DNA from: Avimonoglobus sp965151315
Lineage (GTDB): Bacteria > Bacillota > Clostridia > UBA1381
Assembly (NCBI GenBank): GCA_965151315.1
Contig: CBCTZG010000002.1
Coordinates: 1-64,000, forward strand
Direction: 5' to 3'
DNA: 64,000 bases
Made by a program: the position numbers and the translations under genes. The notes below the pieces were generated by a model, which was not told the origin of the DNA, did no database searches, and saw only the letters and a program-made list of their open reading frames with translations. Shown in pieces: positions 1 through 7,073 of the stretch; position 1 is the first letter of the stretch, and the number at the start of each line of letters is the position of its first letter.

Positions 1-510
1 AAAATTAAAAATTGCACACTAGTGTGAATGCAGGAGTAAAAATGATTTTTGGTGTGTTTTGATTATGAATTTTTAGTTTTGCGAGATATATGCCGGCAGG
101 CTTGCAGAAATAGTGAAAAAGTTGAAACAGTATAGGATGCGGCGGTATGGTGAATTGTGGCAGGAAATTCTTTGGAGGAATTATGGGCATGTATCCACCC
201 AGAGCGCAAAAACGAAAAGCTTACTGAAAAATAAAGCGGTTGATAAAGCCTTGGAGGAACCTGGGTATGGTTATTTGCTGGTTCCATCTAACCGGGGAGG
301 GGTGGTTCAGCTGAGCTTATGAAAAATTGCAGGAACGTGGGCTATTGCAGAGCATATAGGAATAGCAATGTGGACGCGGGCGCATGTGACGAAAAAGATG
401 CGGACCGGTTAAATCCGAACAGTTCGGCGAAAATAGCTGTTTACAAAGTTGATAAAACTGTCTGGTTTGTATTTGTTGAAACGTCAACATATATAAAGAC
501 CATAAAAGTA
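1..510. other. stretch without a supportable gene
   Basis: About 500 bases upstream of the antitoxin promoter hold only short open frames with no recognisable motif. Fragments in different frames read like protein for a few codons, so this may be decayed coding sequence. A 12-base perfect palindrome CACACTAGTGTG lies at 15-26. Nothing else is supportable. Confidence 0.5.
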
Positions 511-544
511 TTGACACTTTTAAAAAGATGTAGTATAATTATAC
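511..544 (+). promoter_or_regulatory. consensus promoter and palindromic operator of the phd-like gene
   Basis: TTGACA (511-516) and TATAAT (534-539) are separated by 17 bases, a full sigma-A consensus. A perfect 12-base palindrome GTATAATTATAC (533-544) covers the -10 box and is followed by a second GTATAAT half-site at 555-561. Phd/YefM antitoxins usually repress their own promoter by binding such palindromes, so this is a likely autoregulatory operator. Confidence 0.75.
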
Positions 545-594
545 CAATAAAACAGTATAATAAAAATATAATTTTAATATATGGAGTTGATTTT

Positions 595-888
595 ATGAAT
601 ATCAGACCGTCAGCAGTAATCAGAAACAACTATAATGATATTTCAAATTTCTGCAAAACCACAGGCGAGCCTGTATATCTTACCAAAAACGGCGAGGGCG
701 ATTTGGTTGTCATGGATATTGAGGCATTTTCAAGGCGTGAAAAAATGCTGAAATTAAGGGAAGAACTCATTGCAGCCGAGGAAGAACGGCTTATGGGTAA
801 AAAAGGATATTCTATTGACGAGCTTGATAAAATGCTTGGAGATGCAGCAGCGGAGGCCATTTCCGGCATCAGTTGGATGACGGTGTGA
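595..888 (+). CDS. Phd/YefM-family antitoxin, apparently without a toxin
   Basis: 97 residues starting at the ATG at 595, after a GGAG ribosome-binding site at about 583. The N-terminal part (MNIRPSAVIRNNYNDIS) and the segment PVYLTKNGEGDLVVMDIEAF are typical of the Phd/YefM DNA-binding fold, in which the antitoxin neutralises a RelE/ParE-type toxin and represses its own operon. The usual downstream toxin gene is missing: the next frame encodes part of a beta-helix glycosidase. The last dozen codons (AEAISGISWMTV) overlap that frame and look unlike normal Phd C-termini, so the antitoxin tail was probably replaced at a junction near 850-872. The gene is AT-rich and has a strong promoter. Function as a working antitoxin is uncertain. 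Confidence 0.8.
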   Translation: MNIRPSAVIRNNYNDISNFCKTTGEPVYLTKNGEGDLVVMDIEAFSRREKMLKLREELIAAEEERLMGKKGYSIDELDKMLGDAAAEAISGISWMTV

Positions 889-1595
889 ATGTCCATGGCG
901 TATTTACGAAGATTATAGCCAAGGATGAACAATCAATTATTGTAAAGTATGCGCATTACCAGTGCCGGGGACTTGAACTATTTGAAAGAGGCTGCCGCAT
1001 TGAGGCTTTGAACAGAAAGAGCCTAATTCCGTATAAAGCATCGACGGTTGCCCGTGTGGATGTGTTGAATATCGAAAGCACCAGATTGTTTTTAGAAGAC
1101 GGAACAGACGGATTTGAGGTTGGCGACCTCGTTGACAGCATTGACTTTTATCCTGACGTGATTATTGAAAACTGTCGGTTTATAAATAACCGTGCAAGAG
1201 GAATTCTGATAGGGGCAAAGGGAAAGGTCATCATTAAAAATAACTATTTTCATGTTCCTGGGATAGCGATTGATCTTGAAAGCGACAGCACATATTGGTA
1301 TGAGTCGGGCGGGGTCAGGGAACTTAGTATTGAAAACAATATATTTGATGATTGCTGCTATATTGAAGGACGCACATGGGGAAGCGATGTGATTTTTACA
1401 ACGCGGCGTGAAGAAATTGAACCTGGGAAATATTATCATGGCAAAATCATAATTAAGAATAATGATTTTTCAAATTGCAGGGTTCCGGTTATAGATGCTG
1501 AGAATATAGAATGGCTCATTATGGAAAATAACAAGATGAATCATGTGCCTGATGCGGTTAAACTCAGACATTGCGGCAGAATTGAAAGGAGTTAG
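873..1595 (+). pseudogene. C-terminal fragment of a right-handed beta-helix glycosidase (GH110-like)
   Basis: About 240 codons with no credible start; the first possible codon is a TTG inside the antitoxin gene. The opening DDGVNVHG is a hallmark of beta-helix alpha-1,3-galactosidases of the GH110 type, and repeated ENCRFINNRA, IKNNYFHVPG and IKNNDFSNCR strands show the parallel beta-helix. The N-terminal half that would carry the rest of the active site is absent. The fragment begins where the Phd-like gene ends, which suggests that insertion or deletion fused the antitoxin gene into a glycosidase gene. A GH110 assignment is by motif resemblance; another pectin-lyase-fold enzyme is possible. 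Probably non-functional unless translated by coupling. Confidence 0.6.
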
Positions 1596-1599
1596 AGAA

Positions 1600-2574
1600 A
1601 TGAAGAAATTTGCGGCTATTTTGGCGGTGACGCTATCCGGTGTTTTAACGGCGGCAACGTTCGGCATGCCGGCGCTTGCATATACCGGCGCGTCGGATTG
1701 GGCAATGGCTGAGCTTGATAAAGCAGAAAGCTATGACCTGATTCCGGAGTCTTTGCAGGCTGTTGATATTTCCGCGCCGATTAACAGGGCGGAATTTGCA
1801 GCCGTATCGGTAAAGTTGTATGAAGCGTTAAGCGGAGAAAAGGCGATAGAAGCAACAGAAAATCCGTTTACAGATACGGAGGACAGTGCGGTTTTGAAGG
1901 CTTACGAGCTTGGCATTACCAGTGGGGTAACCGTTGATTCCTTTGAGCCTGATTCTCTTCTGTCGCGTGAGCAGGCGGCAACTATGCTTGCAAGAATATA
2001 CAAGATCTATAGTGGTAATGAAATAACCAATCATTCTGAAAAGCTGTTTGATGATGATGCGGACATATCTCGTTGGGCAAAAGACAGCGTGTATTTTATG
2101 GCGGAGAACGGAATTATTCAAGGGATGGGAAATAATCTGTTTGCGCCGCGAAACCTTACGCCTGAGCAGGAAGCTGTGTTTTATGCAAATTCAACGCGGG
2201 AGCAGGCGTTGGTCATCGCGAAAAGAATGTATGAAACATTCCGTACAGAAAAGCCGTCAGAGACGGAAAATCCCACAGAACCTGACAAGCCGAATCCAAC
2301 AGACAAAACAGATTATCTTGCATTGATTCCGAATTGTACATTTGGAGAAATTACAGAAGAAAAATCTGATGAATATGGAGCTTCTATTACAGTTTCAGGC
2401 GTTACGCAAGAGGATTATGAGTCCTATGTAAAAATAGTTGAAGGCAGATATCCTACCCATGTAAACAACTTGGACGGCGCAACGCAATTTGTAATTAAAT
2501 CAGATGGCAAGTATAATGTGAAAGTATCGTTTGTCGGTGAAACGATGACTGTTTCGATTGAAAATGCGCAATAA
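1600..2574 (+). CDS. secreted S-layer homology (SLH) domain protein
   Basis: 324 residues, ATG at 1600 after GAAAGGAG. A signal peptide (lysines, hydrophobic core, ALA before residue 27) is followed by SLH repeats covering roughly residues 30-215, with INRAEFAAVSVKLYE, LLSREQAATMLARIY and a third less regular copy. SLH domains bind secondary wall polymers and hold proteins on the surface. A Pro/Glu/Thr-rich linker (about 220-240) leads to a C-terminal domain of about 80 residues containing FGEIT and GASITVSGVTQEDYESYV. That domain resembles small domains seen in clostridial lipoproteins, function unknown. The gene starts four bases after the glycosidase fragment, so they may once have shared a transcript. 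Confidence 0.8.
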   Translation: MKKFAAILAVTLSGVLTAATFGMPALAYTGASDWAMAELDKAESYDLIPESLQAVDISAPINRAEFAAVSVKLYEALSGEKAIEATENPFTDTEDSAVLKAYELGITSGVTVDSFEPDSLLSREQAATMLARIYKIYSGNEITNHSEKLFDDDADISRWAKDSVYFMAENGIIQGMGNNLFAPRNLTPEQEAVFYANSTREQALVIAKRMYETFRTEKPSETENPTEPDKPNPTDKTDYLALIPNCTFGEITEEKSDEYGASITVSGVTQEDYESYVKIVEGRYPTHVNNLDGATQFVIKSDGKYNVKVSFVGETMTVSIENAQ

Positions 2575-2605
2575 GGCCGCTTTTGCGCAAGAGGCCTTTG
2601 GTGTG

Positions 2606-2638
2606 GAACGGGGAGGGTTTGTCCCCGTTCTATACTTT
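2606..2638 (+). terminator. probable intrinsic terminator after the SLH gene
   Basis: GAACGGGG (2606-2613) pairs perfectly with CCCCGTTC (2623-2630) across a nine-base loop. The following run TATACTTTTA is only moderately T-rich, so strength is uncertain. Confidence 0.55.
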
Positions 2639-2703
2639 TATAGCATTTCCAAACATAAGATTAAAATAAAAATTGTATGATATAATGGGTTGTGATTGTA
2701 GAA

Positions 2704-3414
2704 ATGAATATGAAAGGAATCATTTTCGACAAGGATGGAACGCTTATGGATTTTGCGGCGTTTTGGGTTCCGGTTGCCGAAAATGCGGTCCAGTATACTA
2801 TTGACGCGCTTAAATTAGACGTCTCATTGTTCGATGATATGCTAAACGCCATAGGCGCTTATTCAGGAATACATGGAATGTTATGCTACGGAACCTACGA
2901 GCAAATCGCAGATGCGTTGTATACGGTTTTGCATGAAAAAAACAATCTCGCAATCAGCAGGCAGCGCCTGTGCGGGGTTTTAAGAGAGGCTTTTCACAGC
3001 AGTATAGAACACGGTACGATTATTCCGGCTTGCGATAATATTGCCGAGGTGTTTTCAGATTTAAAGGAAAGCGGGAAGCTGCTTGCGCTTGTTACGACGG
3101 ATGACGCCTACATAACAGAAAAATGTCTCAAAACGCTTGGAATATATGAATTTTTTGATCGGATATACACAGATGATGGCATACATCCATCAAAGCCGGA
3201 CGCCTATTATATTTCCAGGTTCTGCGCAGAAGAAAATTTGTTTCCTGATGAAATTGCAGTGGTTGGCGATACGATGACGGATATTTTTTTTGCGAAAAAT
3301 GGAAAATGCGTAAGCATTGGTGTTGCCAAAGACAGAGAGGACAGGAACACCTTAAGCAAAAGCGCTGATTATGTAATCAGGGATATTTCACAAATCAATC
3401 GTGTACTGGGGTAG
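2704..3414 (+). CDS. HAD-superfamily hydrolase, phosphoglycolate phosphatase-like
   Basis: About 236 residues. The HAD motif I FDKDGTL near the N-terminus supplies the nucleophile and acid aspartates, VTTD is motif II, the lysine in HPSKPDAYY is motif III, and VVGDTMTDI is motif IV. A helical cap lies between motifs I and II. Such enzymes dephosphorylate small phosphorylated metabolites; the substrate cannot be read from sequence. The start is uncertain: a GTG at 2692 and ATGs at 2704 and 2710 are in frame, none with a strong ribosome-binding site. A TATAAT at 2681-2686 is close upstream. The MATE exporter begins 5 bases after the stop, so the two are co-transcribed. Confidence 0.85.
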   Translation: MNMKGIIFDKDGTLMDFAAFWVPVAENAVQYTIDALKLDVSLFDDMLNAIGAYSGIHGMLCYGTYEQIADALYTVLHEKNNLAISRQRLCGVLREAFHSSIEHGTIIPACDNIAEVFSDLKESGKLLALVTTDDAYITEKCLKTLGIYEFFDRIYTDDGIHPSKPDAYYISRFCAEENLFPDEIAVVGDTMTDIFFAKNGKCVSIGVAKDREDRNTLSKSADYVIRDISQINRVLG

Positions 3415-3418
3415 TTAT

Positions 3419-4720
3419 ATGCAGTTGAATTTATCTAAATATATTCTGCCATCTGTGATAGCTATGGTGGTTGTGGGAACCAATACAAATATAGATGGTT
3501 TTTTTATTGGGAATATCTTAGGGGATGCCGGGCTTGCGGCAATCAATATTGTATGGCCGATTGTTGCCTTTATCGTATCGGTGGGAACCGGGATTGGAAT
3601 CGGCGGAGCGGTTTTGTTTAACTGTAAGCGCGGCGGCAATCAGAACCATGAAGCAGAAAGCGTGAAGAACACAACACTCATTTTTATTGTGTTGGTGGGA
3701 ATCCTTTTGAGTATTTTATTCCCGGTTTGTTCAAAGGCCTTTTTGATTTTTATGGGAGCAACGGATTCTGTGTTGGTTTATGCCAATAGCTATGCCATAG
3801 TCATAGGCTTGGGTGCAGTTTTTCAGGTGGTTGGAGCGGGCGTGCTTGTAATGCTTCGGAACTGCGGAAAAACATATTGCGCAATGCTATACTCCTTTAT
3901 TGGCTTGGCGGTGCACCTTATATTGAATTTACTGCTTGCCGAACGCTTTCAAATGATTGGCGTCGCGGCGGCCACCGTTATTTCGCAGGCCGTTATATCG
4001 GTAATGGGAATTGCTTCGTTAAAGATAGATATGTCTGCAAAGCCTGATGTGAGAAGTATAACAAAGATTATTCGCTACGCTTCCGCGCCGTTTGGATTGA
4101 ATTTTGTTCCTTCGCTGGTATTGCTGTGCACAAATCATTTTGCGCTGGAATATGGCGGCGTTGCCGCTGTCAGTGCATATGCGGTTATGAGCTATGCGGT
4201 ATATACGTTTGATTATATTTTTCAGGGCGTATGCGACGGGGTACAGCCAATTATCAGCTATTGTATCGGTGCAAAGGACAGAGACGGCAAACGGCGGGCT
4301 ATGAAATGCGCCGCTTTCATTTTGATTGTGTTTTCATGCACATTTTGTATCTTGACGCCATTCCTGATAAAAGGTATGCCTAGGCTTTTTGCCGTATCGG
4401 AAGAAGCGCAAAATATGATGAATACAGGGTTTATAATATATGCATTTTCTTATCCGGGCAAAGCCGCGGTAAAATATGTATGCTCCTATTATTATTCCTG
4501 CGGGAATACGAGATTATCCAATTTATTGGTGTATTTGGATCCCGTTGTCCTTACGCCGGTTTTGCTGCTTGTGTTATCGCGGGCTTTCGGTATCAATGGA
4601 GTATGGGGGGCAATGACGGCCGCGCAGACGATTCTTGCGCTAATAGGAAGCATGATAATATTCAAAACGCAAATCTATGCAACAAGACGAAAGGGACAGC
4701 GCTATGAAGAAAATATATAG
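3419..4720 (+). CDS. MATE-family multidrug/sodium efflux transporter
   Basis: 433 residues, almost wholly hydrophobic with about 12 predicted membrane segments arranged as two similar halves. The N-terminal helix with GTNTNIDGFFIGNILGDAG and the second-half equivalent around YTFDYIFQGVCDGVQPIISY are typical of MATE exporters, which use sodium or proton gradients to expel organic cations or other small molecules. The protein is at the short end for the family. The ATG at 3419 follows the HAD stop by 5 bases, and the 3' end overlaps the GH27 gene by 17 bases, so HAD, MATE and GH27 form one operon. The substrate is unknown. Confidence 0.87.
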   Translation: MQLNLSKYILPSVIAMVVVGTNTNIDGFFIGNILGDAGLAAINIVWPIVAFIVSVGTGIGIGGAVLFNCKRGGNQNHEAESVKNTTLIFIVLVGILLSILFPVCSKAFLIFMGATDSVLVYANSYAIVIGLGAVFQVVGAGVLVMLRNCGKTYCAMLYSFIGLAVHLILNLLLAERFQMIGVAAATVISQAVISVMGIASLKIDMSAKPDVRSITKIIRYASAPFGLNFVPSLVLLCTNHFALEYGGVAAVSAYAVMSYAVYTFDYIFQGVCDGVQPIISYCIGAKDRDGKRRAMKCAAFILIVFSCTFCILTPFLIKGMPRLFAVSEEAQNMMNTGFIIYAFSYPGKAAVKYVCSYYYSCGNTRLSNLLVYLDPVVLTPVLLLVLSRAFGINGVWGAMTAAQTILALIGSMIIFKTQIYATRRKGQRYEENI

Positions 4721-6194
4721 AAAGACCCCAATCATGGGATGGGCGTCTTGGAATTGTTTTAGAACGAATATCAGTGAAGAACTATTAAAAGCACAGCTGG
4801 ACGCGCTGGTGCGTACAGGGCTGACCGAATGCGGTTATACATATTTCAATATGGATGATGGCTTTTTCGGAGGGCGCGGAGCAGATGGCAGACTGCAATT
4901 CCATAAAGAACGCTTTCCGAATGGAATAAAGGTAATCGCCGATTATGCGCATAGCAAGGGCATTAAAGCGGGCTGTTACAGCGAAGGCGGCGATAATGTC
5001 TGCGGCTTTTATTATGATAATGAGGGCTGCAATGGCAGAGGTACAGGGTTATATGGCTATGAGGAACAGGACTTGTCCATGTTTTTAGAAGAATTCGGCT
5101 TTGATTTTATCAAGGTGGATTGGTGCGGCGGCGTGCGCCTTGGCTTAGATGAAAAAGAGCAGTATACAAAGATTGCAAGCATCATTGACAGTATACGCGA
5201 GAGGACGGGGAGGTGTATTGTTTTTAATATATGCCGGTGGATGTTCCCCGGAGAATGGGCTGTTGGGATAGCCGATTCGTGGCGGACGGGCGCGGATATC
5301 ACACCAGATTTCCGCTCGGTTATGGAACAAATAGATAATATAAAGTGTTTGCGGAAATACTGCAAGCCCGGCCATATCAATGATCCGGATATGATGCAGA
5401 TTGGAAACGGCCTTTCTGAAACAGAGGAAAAAACGCACTTTATAATGTGGTGTATGGCGTCGGCGCCGCTTATGATTGGCTGTGATTTAACAAAATTAAC
5501 TGACAGCACATTGAACATATTAAAAAACAAGGAGTTAATAGCCATCGACCAGGATCCTCTTTGCCTGCAGGCGTATGCAATCAAAGAGTATAGGAATAAC
5601 AACGGTGAGATTATCGGAGAAATCTGGTATAAAAAGCTTTATTCGGAACAAGGAGAAAAACGTGCTGTTGCGTTTGTGAACAGAGGAGAAACTCTTTTGG
5701 AAATGTCAATCTCTATGAAAGAGTTGGGCTTTGCATATAAAGTGAGTTCTATTCGTGATATATATAACGGAACAGATAAAGAGATCAGAGATGAAATCAA
5801 GGTGCAGATAGAGCCGCATGATAGTGAAGTGTTTGTAATCAGCGGTGATGTGTGCTCCGAAGCGGCAGATATTAATGCAGATTTGGAATTTGACCGGAAT
5901 TGGAGTCCGAATGAAATTTCCTGCAAGGAAATGCAGGAGCTTGTAAAAAACGGAGCATTGCTGATTGATGTAAGGTCAAGGGAAGAGTATGAAGCAGGGC
6001 ATATAGAAGGCGCCATCAACATTCCGCATACATCAATATTTACGGAAATAGAGAACTATGCAAAGGATAAGCATACGGATACCATCATAACATATTGCTT
6101 ATCGGGAAAACGCTGTGCGCAAGCGAAGCTCTCTCTTGAATATCTTTATTATGACCATCTGTATACCTTTAAATGGAATGGCAAAAAAGATTGA
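4704..6194 (+). CDS. GH27 alpha-galactosidase fused to a C-terminal rhodanese domain
   Basis: 496 residues; ATG at 4704 with AAGGGA upstream. Residues 1 to about 390 are a GH27 alpha-galactosidase: MGWASWNCF near the start, nucleophile Asp139 in FIKVDWCGG, acid/base Asp198 in the RTGADI motif, then LMIGCDL and AIDQDPL, and a C-terminal beta-sandwich. Residues about 405-496 form a rhodanese fold with LIDVRSREEYEAGHIEGAIN and an active-site loop CLSGKR (Cys465). GH27 enzymes release terminal alpha-galactose or alpha-N-acetylgalactosamine; rhodaneses carry sulfur or act as phosphatase-like domains. No signal peptide is seen, so the enzyme is probably cytoplasmic, working on imported oligosaccharides. 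The fusion is unusual. Confidence 0.88.
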   Translation: MKKIYRKTPIMGWASWNCFRTNISEELLKAQLDALVRTGLTECGYTYFNMDDGFFGGRGADGRLQFHKERFPNGIKVIADYAHSKGIKAGCYSEGGDNVCGFYYDNEGCNGRGTGLYGYEEQDLSMFLEEFGFDFIKVDWCGGVRLGLDEKEQYTKIASIIDSIRERTGRCIVFNICRWMFPGEWAVGIADSWRTGADITPDFRSVMEQIDNIKCLRKYCKPGHINDPDMMQIGNGLSETEEKTHFIMWCMASAPLMIGCDLTKLTDSTLNILKNKELIAIDQDPLCLQAYAIKEYRNNNGEIIGEIWYKKLYSEQGEKRAVAFVNRGETLLEMSISMKELGFAYKVSSIRDIYNGTDKEIRDEIKVQIEPHDSEVFVISGDVCSEAADINADLEFDRNWSPNEISCKEMQELVKNGALLIDVRSREEYEAGHIEGAINIPHTSIFTEIENYAKDKHTDTIITYCLSGKRCAQAKLSLEYLYYDHLYTFKWNGKKD

Positions 6195-6212
6195 ATGATA
6201 GGGTGATTCAAT

Positions 6213-6899
6213 ATGTTGGATTTTAATTTTGAACTTAACCAGCTTTTCTATTTATTGCGGATTATTGTCGCGGCATTATGCGGAGTTGCAATAGGCTTTG
6301 AACGGCTGAACCGTTCCAAAAATGCAGGGGTGCGAACCCATTGTATCGTGGCAATCGGAGCTGCGCTGATGATGGTGATATCGAAATACGGCTTTTTTGA
6401 TACGGCTGCGCTGGAAACGGGAACGCGCAGTGCAGACGGCGGACGTATAGCGGCGCAGGTTGTGAGCGGGATAGGTTTTTTGGGTGCAGGAATGATATTT
6501 GTTCATAAAAATTCGATTACGGGATTGACAACGGCAGCGGGCATATGGGCGACGTCCGGCGTGGGCTTGGCAATCGGAGCCGGGATGTATACGATTGGGA
6601 TTTGTGCAACGGTGATTATTATAGCAGCGCAGATATTTTTACATAAGAAGTTCAGATGGCTTCGGACGCCGATATATAAAGTGCTGCATATCAGCCGGGT
6701 GGATGAGAAAGATTATCAAGAAAAAATTACCGGCGAGTTGGAAAAAATGGGCGTGGAGGTCATAGAGGCGTCTGTTGAAAAAAATACAGAGCAGGATACC
6801 AGGAATTATATCCTGTCAATCGAAATTCCCTGTCATGTAAATGAGGATTGTATTTTGGATTGTATCATGTTTGACTGCAAAATAAAAAAAGCAGAGTAG
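6213..6899 (+). CDS. MgtC/SapB-family inner-membrane protein
   Basis: 228 residues. An N-terminal membrane half of about 150 residues has the MgtC signatures GIGFLGAGMIF and GLTTAAGIW, with four or five helices; a soluble C-terminal domain of about 75 residues follows. MgtC proteins are linked to survival in low magnesium and to control of ATP synthase or phosphate balance in some bacteria; the role here is unknown. The C-terminal domain is ACT-like in general layout. ATG at 6213 lies 18 bases after the GH27 stop, so it may be the last gene of that operon, closed by a strong terminator at 6926. Confidence 0.88.
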   Translation: MLDFNFELNQLFYLLRIIVAALCGVAIGFERLNRSKNAGVRTHCIVAIGAALMMVISKYGFFDTAALETGTRSADGGRIAAQVVSGIGFLGAGMIFVHKNSITGLTTAAGIWATSGVGLAIGAGMYTIGICATVIIIAAQIFLHKKFRWLRTPIYKVLHISRVDEKDYQEKITGELEKMGVEVIEASVEKNTEQDTRNYILSIEIPCHVNEDCILDCIMFDCKIKKAE

Positions 6900-6925
6900 G
6901 TTTTTAGCAAAATGAGAATACCGCT

Positions 6926-6963
6926 TGCCATGGGAATTTAAACCGTTCCCATGGCATTTTTTA
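6926..6963 (+). terminator. intrinsic terminator after mgtC-like gene
   Basis: TGCCATGGGAA (6926-6936) pairs perfectly with TTCCCATGGCA (6946-6956) and is followed by a run of T. It separates the cargo operon from the recombinase. Confidence 0.92.
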
Positions 6964-7073
6964 TGCGAATTCGTAAAAAAAGTTTTTGCTTTTTCTGAGA
7001 TTATTTGCTATAATACAAATAGAGCCGCTATGATGGTGTTATAAAAATAGTGATTATATTTGGAGGAAGCAAT

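Noticed and set aside
113..322. 69-codon open frame at the left edge
   Set aside because: No ribosome-binding site, no recognisable motif, and other frames look equally protein-like in short pieces.
319..594. N-terminal extension of the antitoxin frame
   Set aside because: It runs through the promoter and operator; the ATG at 595 has a proper binding site and matches the family start.
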